A stretch of DNA of 6,625 nt from an uncultured Spirochaetales bacterium (lineage in GTDB: Bacteria; Spirochaetota; Spirochaetia; Sphaerochaetales; Sphaerochaetaceae): contig CAMZGJ010000065.1 of the NCBI GenBank assembly GCA_947306375.1, forward strand, positions 1-6,625. Direction: 5' to 3'. Shown piece after piece: positions 1 to 5,941 of this stretch (positions are counted from its first letter, which is position 1; each line of letters opens with the position of its first letter). The notes under the pieces are model-generated. The model was not told the DNA's origin and searched no databases. It worked only from the letters and a program-made list of their open reading frames with translations. Position numbers and translations under genes: made by a program.

Positions 1-958
1 GGGTTTCTTTTATGTCCTTTTCCTCGTTGAGCGGGAAACGGCTCTCCTGCCACCAGGAGACTATCATCTCCATGCCTTTTTTCAGGTCATACTCAGGCTT
101 CCAGTCAGGCACCGCCTGACGGAAGGCCGAGCAGTCAAACAGGCCGCAGTACTTTTTCTCAAGTTCCAGATGCTCAAAGAGCACTCTGTCAAAACTGAGC
201 AGGGTTTCCGTGGAGATGTGAATCATGTCCACGCTGCGGCCAAGGATGGAGCCCACAGTGTTGTAAAGGTCATCCCACATGCAGGAAATGCCGTTTGTAA
301 CATGGAAGGCCTTTCCGTAGGTTGCCGGATTGAGCAGGGTTTTGAGGTATGCACTGGCCATGTCCGGAGCAAAGGTGAAGTTGCGGTACATAGTCCCGTC
401 TCCCATCATGACAAGAGGTTTGCCCTCAAGAATCCTGTACATTATGTTGGCGTTCTGACGCAAAATGCCTATGTTTGAGCAACCCACACCAAAGGTGAGG
501 GAAGGTCTTATGATTGTCTTGGCCGACTCCGATTCAGTGGCCCATACACGTCTTTCCATCTTTGCCTTCTCAAAGCCGTAAGGAAAAACATTCTCAGTCC
601 AGAGGGGGCAGGACTCCTCCCTTATGGGAACAATCCTCTGGGGCATGGCGTAGGCTGCGGAACTGGAGGTAAAGACTATGTGCCGTACATGCCCGTCAAA
701 CACCTTCAGGGTCTGCGCCGCATCTTCCTCTTTGTAGGAGAGCATGTCTATTACCGCATCAAAACTGCAGTTGCGGAACTTCTCTTCAAGAAGACCGGGC
801 GTGCGTCTGTCTCCGGTTACAACCTTTACCTCCGGAGGGATGTTGAAGTCCTTTCTGGTGCCCCTGTTGAAAACAGTTACATCAAAACCTGCCTGTACTG
901 CCTGAGTTGTAATCTGACGGCTCATGTTGCCGGTTCCGCCAAGAATAAGAAGTTTCAT
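1..958 (-). CDS. NAD(P)-dependent epimerase/dehydratase family protein (extended SDR), 3' end missing
   Basis: This is an extended short-chain dehydrogenase/reductase-like protein, likely a cytosolic NAD(P)-dependent sugar-nucleotide epimerase, dehydratase or reductase; the substrate cannot be read from the sequence. The 319 visible codons contain no stop and run off the left edge. The N-terminus begins MKLLILGGTGNMS, a Rossmann dinucleotide-binding loop at residues 7-13 in which the usual final Gly of GGTGFIG is Ser. NRG at 31-33 ends the second strand and VTGD lies at 47-50. A Ser-rich strand end, FTSSS, is at 96-100, and the YxxxK pair is Y127/K131 (YGFEK). FTFAPDMASAY at 194-204 matches the region after the active site in this family. 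The start at 958 is supported by GGAGG five bases upstream. The family is usually 300-350 residues, so only a short tail is missing. It follows fba on the same strand, but behind a terminator. The fold assignment is firm and the reaction unknown. Confidence 0.85.
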   Translation of the reverse strand, partial: MKLLILGGTGNMSRQITTQAVQAGFDVTVFNRGTRKDFNIPPEVKVVTGDRRTPGLLEEKFRNCSFDAVIDMLSYKEEDAAQTLKVFDGHVRHIVFTSSSAAYAMPQRIVPIREESCPLWTENVFPYGFEKAKMERRVWATESESAKTIIRPSLTFGVGCSNIGILRQNANIMYRILEGKPLVMMGDGTMYRNFTFAPDMASAYLKTLLNPATYGKAFHVTNGISCMWDDLYNTVGSILGRSVDMIHISTETLLSFDRVLFEHLELEKKYCGLFDCSAFRQAVPDWKPEYDLKKGMEMIVSWWQESRFPLNEEKDIKET

Positions 959-963
959 ACACA

Positions 964-968
964 CCTCC
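964..968 (-). promoter_or_regulatory. Ribosome binding site of the epimerase-family gene
   Basis: GGAGG on the minus strand, five bases before the ATG at 958. It fixes the start codon. It lies only 14 bases beyond the T-run of the fba terminator, so any transcript reaching it must come through or start within that terminator. Confidence 0.8.
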
Positions 969-982
969 GCAAAATCTTGTCT

Positions 983-1019
983 AAAAAAAAGACCACCGAA
1001 CATAAGAATCCGATGGTCT
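983..1019 (-). terminator. Intrinsic terminator after fba
   Basis: On the minus strand the arms AGACCATCGGA (1019-1009) and TTCGGTGGTCT (1000-990) form an 11-bp stem with two G-T wobbles and an 8-base loop, followed directly by a run of seven more T (989-983). It begins 21 bases after the fba stop codon. This is a typical Rho-independent terminator. It also separates fba from the next gene on the same strand, so the two are probably not a simple operon. Confidence 0.87.
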
Positions 1020-1026
1020 GTGTAAA
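999..1026 (-). promoter_or_regulatory. Candidate promoter of the epimerase-family gene inside the fba terminator
   Basis: On the minus strand TTTACA (1026-1021, 5 of 6 matches to TTGACA) is followed after 16 bases by TATGTT (1004-999, 4 of 6 matches to TATAAT). Predicted initiation near 992 falls in the 3' arm of the terminator stem, so the transcript would lack the 5' arm and could not form the hairpin. It would start about 34 bases before the ATG and include the ribosome binding site. The -10 match is modest, so this is a candidate only; read-through from fba is the alternative. Confidence 0.35.
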
Positions 1027-1040
1027 ACTGTGCCGGGTAA

Positions 1041-2033
1041 TCAGGCCTTGCCTGCGCTGCCCAGGACATCTATGTTCTTGTGCTTGTACATCTCCTTGAG
1101 TGCTGCACGGGCTTCCTTGAGGTATACTCTGGGGTCAAATGCCTCGGGCTTCTCATCAAGGACGCGGCGGATTGTACCTGTCATTGCAAGTCTTCCGTCA
1201 CTGTCAATGTTGATCTTGCACACTGCGCTCTTTGCAGCTTCCCTGAGCTGTTCCTCGGGAATACCTACGCTGTCCTTGAGCTTTCCGCCGTGCTCGTTGA
1301 TCATCTTTACAAAGTTCTGGGGAACTGATGATGAACCGTGGAGAACAATGGGGAAGCCGGGGAGCTTCTTCTCAATTTCCTTGAGGATGTCGAAGCGGAG
1401 CGGGGGCGGAACAAGGATGCCTTCGCTGTTGCGTGTGCACTGTTCCGGTGTGAATTTGTAAGCGCCGTGGCTTGTTCCGATTGAAATGGCAAGAGAGTCA
1501 ACGCCTGTCTTTGAGACAAAGTCAATAACCTCTTCGGGTCTTGTGTAGTGGGACTTCTCTGCCACAACATCATCCTCAACACCTGCAAGCACTCCAAGCT
1601 CACCCTCAACCGTTACGTCAAACTTGTGGGCATAATCAACAACCTTCTTTGTCACTGCCACGTTCTCGTCGTAGGGAAGTGCTGAGCCGTCAATCATGAC
1701 AGATGAGAATCCGTTGTCGATGCATTCTTTACATGTTTCAAAGCTGTCACCGTGGTCAAGGTGGAGAACAACGGGAATGTCATAACCCAGTTCATGGGCA
1801 TATTCTGTTGCTCCGCGGGCCATGTTTCTGAGAATATTCATATTTGCATAATCTCTTGCGCCCTTTGAAACCTGAAGAATGACAGGTGATTTTGTCTCAA
1901 CACATGCCATTATTATTGCCTGCAGCTGTTCCATGTTGTTGAAGTTGTAAGCAGGAATGGCGTAGCCGCCTTTGACTGCCTTTGCAAACATATCTCTTGT
2001 GTTTACAAGGCCAAGATCTTTGTAAGAAACCAT
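1041..2033 (-). CDS. fba: Class II fructose-1,6-bisphosphate aldolase
   Basis: This zinc-dependent cytosolic enzyme of glycolysis and gluconeogenesis reversibly cleaves fructose 1,6-bisphosphate to dihydroxyacetone phosphate and glyceraldehyde 3-phosphate. The product has 330 residues, near the usual class II length. The first class II signature is VVLHLDHGD (88-96), where D93 matches the catalytic Asp and H94 a zinc ligand. The second is EGELGVLAGVEDD (143-155), with the acidic metal-site residues. SIGTSHG (184-190) supplies a further zinc His at 189, and LHGSSS (231-236) has another at 232 beside the phosphate-binding loop. NIDSD (275-279) corresponds to the conserved NVxTD strand. The reading frame stays open to 2237, but the ATG at 2033 (MVSYKDLGL) is preferred. 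It matches the family N-terminus, has AGGAG seven bases upstream, and the 68-residue extension would cross the promoter. Transcription is from its own promoter and ends at its own terminator. Confidence 0.97.
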   Translation of the reverse strand: MVSYKDLGLVNTRDMFAKAVKGGYAIPAYNFNNMEQLQAIIMACVETKSPVILQVSKGARDYANMNILRNMARGATEYAHELGYDIPVVLHLDHGDSFETCKECIDNGFSSVMIDGSALPYDENVAVTKKVVDYAHKFDVTVEGELGVLAGVEDDVVAEKSHYTRPEEVIDFVSKTGVDSLAISIGTSHGAYKFTPEQCTRNSEGILVPPPLRFDILKEIEKKLPGFPIVLHGSSSVPQNFVKMINEHGGKLKDSVGIPEEQLREAAKSAVCKINIDSDGRLAMTGTIRRVLDEKPEAFDPRVYLKEARAALKEMYKHKNIDVLGSAGKA

Positions 2034-2040
2034 ATTTTCA

Positions 2041-2045
2041 CTCCT
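2041..2045 (-). promoter_or_regulatory. Ribosome binding site of fba
   Basis: AGGAG on the minus strand, seven bases before the ATG at 2033. It decides the fba start against the upstream in-frame codons. Confidence 0.85.
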
Positions 2046-2054
2046 ATGCAAATC

Positions 2055-2083
2055 ATGATAATACAGTTGGTCAGATACGTCAA
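2055..2083 (-). promoter_or_regulatory. Sigma70-type promoter of fba
   Basis: On the minus strand TTGACG (2083-2078, 5 of 6 consensus matches), a 17-base spacer, and TATCAT (2060-2055, 5 of 6 matches). Initiation near 2048 would give a leader of about 15 bases that just includes the AGGAG ribosome binding site. Such a near-consensus promoter fits high expression of a glycolytic enzyme. Its -35 box is separated by only 2 bases from the -35 box of the divergent plus-strand promoter. Confidence 0.7.
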
Positions 2084-2085
2084 TT

Positions 2086-2114
2086 TTGACTTCAAATGCC
2101 ATTTGTGATAGATT
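2086..2114 (+). promoter_or_regulatory. Promoter of the 191-residue protein gene, predicted leaderless transcript
   Basis: TTGACT (2086-2091, 5 of 6 matches), a 17-base spacer, then TAGATT (2109-2114, 4 of 6 matches). The start codon at 2122 lies only 7 bases beyond the -10 box, about where transcription should begin, and no Shine-Dalgarno sequence is visible. This points to a leaderless or near-leaderless mRNA. The -10 is imperfect, so the promoter is probable rather than certain. Confidence 0.5.
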
Positions 2115-2121
2115 CGTCTTT

Positions 2122-2697
2122 ATGAGAAAGATTCTTCTTTCATCCCTTCTGTTTCTTGTACTCATGTTTGTCCTGGGGACCGTCTTCACGCTGCTTCTTC
2201 CCAGGGTCACGCTTGTGCAGGACAGAACCTTCAGCATGAACTACCCGCTGAGGGGTATAGGGAACCTGGGCCACGGCCTGTTTGTCAAAGGCTACAGGCT
2301 CAGCGTGGTCAGCATAGACAACGCAGAGCTTACGGACGCAGAGGGCCTGAAAGCAATGCTTGAGAAAAGCTCGGCCTCAAGCCGCATGGTAATCTGCAGC
2401 CCGGTGGTCACAGCAGCCGCAAGGGCTGCCGATATCCGCGTCAAGGACCTTGGCAGTGCAGTGAGCGTGGGAATTGCCGCGCACAATGACGGATACTTTG
2501 ACACGGTTCTTGTTTCTCAGAGCAGTCCTGAGGACGCAGGGGCAGGAGAGGTTGACTACCGCTATGCAGGGGAGAGGACGGATGCGGACTATGTTGTTTA
2601 TCCGGATCTGGCACTTTCAGTAATACCTCTGCTTGAAACCGAAAGACCTGCAATCGGGGAGGGTTTTCTTTTCTATGACACATACAAAACCAGATGA
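2122..2697 (+). CDS. Membrane-anchored protein of unknown function, 191 residues
   Basis: I do not recognise this protein. It starts with two basic residues and a hydrophobic stretch at about 5-26, long enough for an uncleaved signal anchor or a signal peptide. No Cys follows in a lipobox, so it is not an obvious lipoprotein. The rest (27-191) looks soluble and would face the periplasm. It has alternating strand-like and helix-like segments, for example SVVSID (61-66), MVICSP (89-94), VSVGIAA (114-120), FDTVLVSQ (126-133) and ADYVVYPDL (155-163). This pattern vaguely recalls an alpha/beta periplasmic ligand-binding half-domain, but that is only an impression. The ATG at 2122 is chosen because the signal segment begins there; upstream in-frame starts such as TTG at 2086 lie within the promoter. 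The gene overlaps nth by 23 bases, so the two are probably co-transcribed, and it diverges from fba. Confidence 0.75.
   Translation: MRKILLSSLLFLVLMFVLGTVFTLLLPRVTLVQDRTFSMNYPLRGIGNLGHGLFVKGYRLSVVSIDNAELTDAEGLKAMLEKSSASSRMVICSPVVTAAARAADIRVKDLGSAVSVGIAAHNDGYFDTVLVSQSSPEDAGAGEVDYRYAGERTDADYVVYPDLALSVIPLLETERPAIGEGFLFYDTYKTR
2656..2663 (+). promoter_or_regulatory. Ribosome binding site of nth, inside the upstream gene
   Basis: GGGGAGGG, with the GGAGG core at 2658-2662, lies 12 bases before the ATG at 2675. The spacing is somewhat long. It sits inside the last codons of the preceding gene, consistent with translational coupling. Confidence 0.6.
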
Positions 2698-3352
2698 GGC
2701 CTATTTTGACCGAATCTTCATTGAATTCCGGGACACACTGAATTCCCTGAACAAAGAGCTTCCCGCGGTAAGTTATGTTGCAATAACAAAAAACGACCCT
2801 TACTGTGTCCTTATCTCAACCCTTCTGTCTCTCAGAACAAAGGACGATGTCACACTCAAGGCCTCCGTGCGTCTGTTTGAAAAGGCAGACAATCCGCAGG
2901 CCATGCTGAAGTTGTCTGCAAAAGAGATTGAAGACCTTATTTTTCCCACCGGATTCTACAGAACAAAGGCGCAGAGAATCCTTGAGGTCTCACAGGTTCT
3001 TGCGGATAAGTACGGGGGAAAGGTGCCGGACACAGTTGAAGAGCTTCTGGCACTTCCGGGAGTGGGAATAAAGACTGCAAACCTGACATTGAATCTGGGG
3101 TTCGGAATAGATGCCATCTGCGTGGACTGCCATGTGCACCAGATCTCCAACCGCATGGGCTGGATAAAGACAAAGACACCGGAGGAAAGCGAGAAGGTGC
3201 TTCAGACCGTCATGCCCAAACGCTACTGGATTCCTCTGAACGAGCTTCTGGTAAGCTACGGACAGGAGGTGTGCACCAGCGTAAGTCCCAGATGCTCCCT
3301 CTGCCCGGAAAACGGTCAGTGCCCCAAAATAGGTGTTGTGAAATCCAGATAA
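2675..3352 (+). CDS. nth: Endonuclease III (DNA glycosylase/AP lyase)
   Basis: This base-excision repair enzyme removes oxidised pyrimidines from DNA and nicks the resulting abasic site by beta-elimination. The product has 225 residues, against 211 for the E. coli enzyme. The helix-hairpin-helix is LPGVGIKTAN (127-136), with K133 as the Schiff-base lysine. D151 in VDCHVHQISNR is the catalytic Asp. The C-terminal iron-sulfur loop is complete: C200-X6-C207-X2-C210-X5-C216, the standard 4Fe-4S spacing. The segment LSLRTKD (51-57) stands where E. coli has LSAQATD, so the DNA-inserting Gln of well-studied enzymes is replaced by Arg. ATG 2675 is preferred to the in-frame TTG at 2633 because it gives the family N-terminus and has a GGAGG upstream. 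It overlaps the preceding gene by 23 bases, and its 3' end overlaps the convergent TatD-family gene by 37 bases. Confidence 0.96.
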   Translation: MTHTKPDEAYFDRIFIEFRDTLNSLNKELPAVSYVAITKNDPYCVLISTLLSLRTKDDVTLKASVRLFEKADNPQAMLKLSAKEIEDLIFPTGFYRTKAQRILEVSQVLADKYGGKVPDTVEELLALPGVGIKTANLTLNLGFGIDAICVDCHVHQISNRMGWIKTKTPEESEKVLQTVMPKRYWIPLNELLVSYGQEVCTSVSPRCSLCPENGQCPKIGVVKSR

Positions 3353-4107
3353 TTGTTCCAAACCCTCTCTGAGAGTGCCTCAAGTGAAATGCCAAGCACC
3401 TGAGCTGCGCATTCATAGGTGTGTATAACGTTTGCAGGTACGTTTGGCTGTCCTCTCAGCGGTACGGGAGAAAGATAGGGTGCGTCTGTTTCCAGAAGCA
3501 GTCTGTCCTCCGGTACGCGCTTTATTGTTTCCCTTAAAGAATTGTTGGATTTGTAAGTAAGGTTTCCCGCATAGCTTATCCAGTAACCGCACTCAAGGGC
3601 GGTTTCAAGAAGAACCGGGGAGCCTTCGAAGCAGTGTATTACTCCGGCACCGGGGAGGACGGCTTCCCTTATAATCCGTGCAGTGTCATCGCCTGCCCGG
3701 CGGCAGTGGATAAGGACCCTCAGTCCCATGCGCTTTGCCGTTTCCATCTGTTTTGAAAAAAGCTCCTTCTGAAGCTCCTGAGTGCCATAGTTCCAGTAGT
3801 AGTCAAGTCCGGTTTCACCCAGAAAGGATACCCTGTATCTTACAAGGTTTTCCTCAAGGACGCCCAGGCGCCTGACCATTGTTTCATGGTCCTGTGTTGT
3901 GCCGGTCATTCCTTCCAGACACCACGGGCCCATTGCACCGGCAAGCTTTATGTGGGGGTAGGGTGTGAGGAGGGCGCTTCTGGCCTCAAGGTCTTCCTCA
4001 TTGCAGCCTGCGTCTATTCCTCCGCTGAGAAAAGAAAATGAGGGCTCCGTTTCAAGAGCCCTTTTTTTCAGAATCTGTGTATGGAAATGACTGTCTATAA
4101 TGTGCAT
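3316..4107 (-). CDS. tatD: TatD-family metal-dependent hydrolase (putative DNase)
   Basis: This is an amidohydrolase-superfamily TIM-barrel enzyme. Characterised TatD members are Mg2+-dependent 3'-5' exonucleases or DNases, and others act in D-aminoacyl-tRNA or quality-control pathways, so the substrate here is open. The 263 residues match the usual length. Metal ligands are visible in order: DSHFH (H7, H9), GETGLDYY (E98), LIHCRRA (H134), VIHCFEGS (H158) and [10 protein letters not shown] (D208). The [10 protein letters not shown] segment (218-227) is the family RGxxNxP motif. The gene ends in NNYLDF, equivalent to the family's terminal NxxxLF, so the 3' end inside nth is genuine. The start overlaps the end of clpX by 13 bases and has only weak purine-rich sequence upstream, suggesting translational coupling. 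A plus-strand terminator hairpin lies across codons 14-23. The symbol is a family label, not proof of orthology to E. coli TatD. Confidence 0.93.
   Translation of the reverse strand: MHIIDSHFHTQILKKRALETEPSFSFLSGGIDAGCNEEDLEARSALLTPYPHIKLAGAMGPWCLEGMTGTTQDHETMVRRLGVLEENLVRYRVSFLGETGLDYYWNYGTQELQKELFSKQMETAKRMGLRVLIHCRRAGDDTARIIREAVLPGAGVIHCFEGSPVLLETALECGYWISYAGNLTYKSNNSLRETIKRVPEDRLLLETDAPYLSPVPLRGQPNVPANVIHTYECAAQVLGISLEALSERVWNNYLDFTTPILGH
4041..4068 (+). terminator. Plus-strand intrinsic terminator inside the TatD-family gene
   Basis: AGGGCTC (4041-4047) and GAGCCCT (4056-4062) form a perfect 7-bp G+C-rich stem with an 8-base loop, followed by T through 4068. It has the classic form of a Rho-independent terminator for rightward transcripts, but lies antisense within the 5' coding part of the minus-strand hydrolase gene. 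The nearest rightward gene is nth, ending 688 bases earlier. It would stop nth transcripts 27 bases before they enter clpX in antisense. On the minus strand the hairpin is followed by TCATTTTCTTTTC, a much poorer T-tract, so strong termination of the clp operon is not expected. Confidence 0.6.
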
Positions 4108-5318
4108 TTTGTCTTTTCTTTAACAAGAGCGGAATCTACCACAATCCTGTTCACAGACTTGTCTGAGGGAATGTCATACATTATGTCGGTCATTATGTCC
4201 TCCACAATGCTTCTGATTCCGCGGGCGCCGGTCTTCTGGTCATAGGCAGTCTGTGCAATCTCATGGATTGCCTCAGGCTTGAACTCAAGGGTAACTCCGT
4301 CAAGCTCAAGGGAGGCCACATACTGCCTGAGAATTGAGTTTCTGGGCTCAGAGATAATTCTCTCAAGGTCCTCCACGGTAAGGTTGTTCAGTCCGACGTG
4401 AACGGGAAGACGGCCTATGAACTCCGGTATTAGACCGAACTTTATAAGGTCATCCGGAAGGATGTTCTCATAAAGATCCTCAAGGTTCTTCTCCCTGACA
4501 TCCACAATCTCCTTGCCGAAGCCCATAGATGAGCTGTCAAGGCGCTTTTCAATAATCTTATCAAGGCCCACAAATGCACCGCCGCAGATGAAAAGGATGT
4601 TCCTTGTGTCTATCTTAATCATCTCCTGGTTGGGGTGCTTTCTTCCCCCCTGCGGGGGAACGCTTGCAATTGTGCCTTCAATTATCTTCAAAAGGGCCTG
4701 CTGTACGCCTTCTCCGGAAACATCTCTTGTGATTGAGACGTTCTCTCCCTTCTTGGCAATCTTGTCCACCTCATCAAGGAAGATAATGCCGTGCTCTGCG
4801 GCCTTTACGTCATCTCCTGCGGCCTGAATCAGCTTGAGGAGAATGTTCTCAACGTCCTCTCCCACATATCCGGCTTCGGTGATTGTTGTTGCATCGGCAA
4901 TTGCAAAGGGAACATCAAGTCTCTTGGCAAGGGTTCTTGCAAGAAGGGTCTTTCCCGTACCGGTGGGACCCATTATAAGGATGTTGGACTTGTCCAGCTC
5001 AACGTCCTTGTCCTTGAGCTGTTCCTCGTACTTGACCCTCTTGTAGTGGTTGTAGACTGCTACGCTGAGTATCCTCTTGGCCTTGTTCTGGCCTATGACG
5101 TACTTGTCCAGATACTCTTTCAGCTCATGGGGTGTGGGAAGGACATCCGGAAGTTCATGTGAGGAAAGACCTTCCGTGTCTCCGGTTTCCCTGAGAATCT
5201 CCCTGCATCTGTCAACGCAGTTCTCGCAGATGGCAATTCCGTTGGGTCCGGTTATGAGCCTTGCATCGGCACCGCCGCAGAAAGAGCAGTATTTGTTTGA
5301 GTTTCTGCCGAATGCCAT
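4095..5318 (-). CDS. clpX: ClpX, ATP-dependent unfoldase subunit of the ClpXP protease
   Basis: This AAA+ hexamer recognises tagged or misfolded proteins in the cytosol, unfolds them and feeds them into ClpP. The product has 407 residues (E. coli 424). The N-terminal zinc-binding domain has C11, C14, C31 and C34. Walker A is GPTGTGKT (117-124) and Walker B is IIFLDEVDK (178-186, D182/E183). The pore loop GYVG is at 150-153, and the second substrate loop carries RKH at 226-228. Sensor 2 is GARGIRS (364-370, R366). The ClpP-docking loop reads MGF at 265-267 where E. coli has IGF. The gene begins on the last base of the clpP stop (TGATG), so ClpP and ClpX are probably made by coupled translation from one mRNA. 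It overlaps the next gene by 13 bases. All functional motifs are intact. Confidence 0.98.
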   Translation of the reverse strand: MAFGRNSNKYCSFCGGADARLITGPNGIAICENCVDRCREILRETGDTEGLSSHELPDVLPTPHELKEYLDKYVIGQNKAKRILSVAVYNHYKRVKYEEQLKDKDVELDKSNILIMGPTGTGKTLLARTLAKRLDVPFAIADATTITEAGYVGEDVENILLKLIQAAGDDVKAAEHGIIFLDEVDKIAKKGENVSITRDVSGEGVQQALLKIIEGTIASVPPQGGRKHPNQEMIKIDTRNILFICGGAFVGLDKIIEKRLDSSSMGFGKEIVDVREKNLEDLYENILPDDLIKFGLIPEFIGRLPVHVGLNNLTVEDLERIISEPRNSILRQYVASLELDGVTLEFKPEAIHEIAQTAYDQKTGARGIRSIVEDIMTDIMYDIPSDKSVNRIVVDSALVKEKTKCTL

Positions 5319-5941
5319 CAGTCTTCCTTCCTGTTCTCGGCCTTGCGGTCAAGCACCTTGTCTGCAATTCCAAAGTCCACGGCTTCAGAGGCCGTCATGA
5401 AGAAGTCTCTCTCCATTGCGGCGGCAACCTCTTCATATTTTCTGCCTGTGTGGTGGGCAATGTATTCTATTGAAAGCTTTTTCAGTCTGAGTATTTCCTT
5501 TGCATGTATGGCAATATCTGAACTCTGGCCTTCTACACCGCCCCACGGCTGGTGAATCATTACACGGGAGGAGGGAAGGACCATTCTCTTTCCCTTTGCA
5601 CCGCCTGCAAGAATGAGGGCGGCCATGGAAGCGGCCTGTCCCATGCAGATTGTACAGACCTGCGGACGGATGTACTGCATGGTGTCATAGATTGCAAGAC
5701 CTGCAGTCACGCTTCCGCCCGGGCTGTTTATGTAAAGGTTGATTTCCTTCTTGGGATCCTCCGCCTCCAAAAAGAGCATCTGCGCCACAACAAGGTCAGC
5801 TCTTTCATCGTTAATCTCCCCGTCAAGAAACACTATGCGTTCCTTGAGAAGGCGTGAGTAGATGTCATATGCTCTTTCTCCCACGCCGGTGCTGTCTATG
5901 ACGGTGGGGATAAGGTAGGAGTAATCCTTCATTTTATCCAT
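5318..5941 (-). CDS. clpP: ClpP, serine protease subunit of ClpXP
   Basis: This self-compartmentalised serine peptidase forms two stacked heptamers in the cytosol and cleaves polypeptides delivered by ClpX. The 207 residues match the E. coli precursor length. The catalytic triad is S105 in GQAASMA, H130 in MIHQP and D179 in ERDFF. The oxyanion glycine strand is INSPGG (71-76). The segment [10 protein letters not shown] followed by [12 protein letters not shown] is the family's N-terminus; a short propeptide of about ten residues may be removed, as in other ClpP proteins. ATG 5941 overlaps the tig stop in TAATG, and only weak purine-rich sequence precedes it, so translation is likely coupled to tig. 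An alternative ATG three codons in (5932) cannot be excluded. It is the second gene of the tig-clpP-clpX-tatD operon. Confidence 0.98.
   Translation of the reverse strand: MDKMKDYSYLIPTVIDSTGVGERAYDIYSRLLKERIVFLDGEINDERADLVVAQMLFLEAEDPKKEINLYINSPGGSVTAGLAIYDTMQYIRPQVCTICMGQAASMAALILAGGAKGKRMVLPSSRVMIHQPWGGVEGQSSDIAIHAKEILRLKKLSIEYIAHHTGRKYEEVAAAMERDFFMTASEAVDFGIADKVLDRKAENRKED

Noticed and set aside
170..1099. Plus-strand open frames of 102 and 139 codons opposite the epimerase-family gene
   Set aside because: They lie antisense to a convincing SDR coding frame and show no domain or plausible ribosome binding site.
1030..1461. 143-codon plus-strand open frame opposite fba
   Set aside because: It lies entirely antisense to well-conserved aldolase codons and has no recognisable domain; it is a shadow of the real gene.
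2034..2237. N-terminal extension of the aldolase frame by 68 residues
   Set aside because: It crosses the predicted promoter and ribosome binding site, lacks family similarity, and the ATG at 2033 has AGGAG at ideal spacing.
2990..3361. 123-codon minus-strand open frame opposite nth
   Set aside because: It is antisense to the catalytic core of endonuclease III and has no protein features of its own.
3363..3379. CTCTCTGAGAG palindrome just after nth as its terminator
   Set aside because: The arms leave a one-base loop and no T-run follows, so it cannot act as an intrinsic terminator.
3756..3776. Minus-strand hairpin AGCTTC/GGAGCT followed by a T-run inside the TatD-family gene
   Set aside because: The stem is only 6 bp with a wobble and is explained by codons for ELQKELF; it would prematurely end a conserved gene.
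4062..4068. Run of seven A in the coding strand of the TatD-family gene as a programmed frameshift site
   Set aside because: The reading frame is continuous with intact family motifs on both sides, the codon phase does not fit a standard slippery heptamer, and the run is explained by the opposite-strand terminator.
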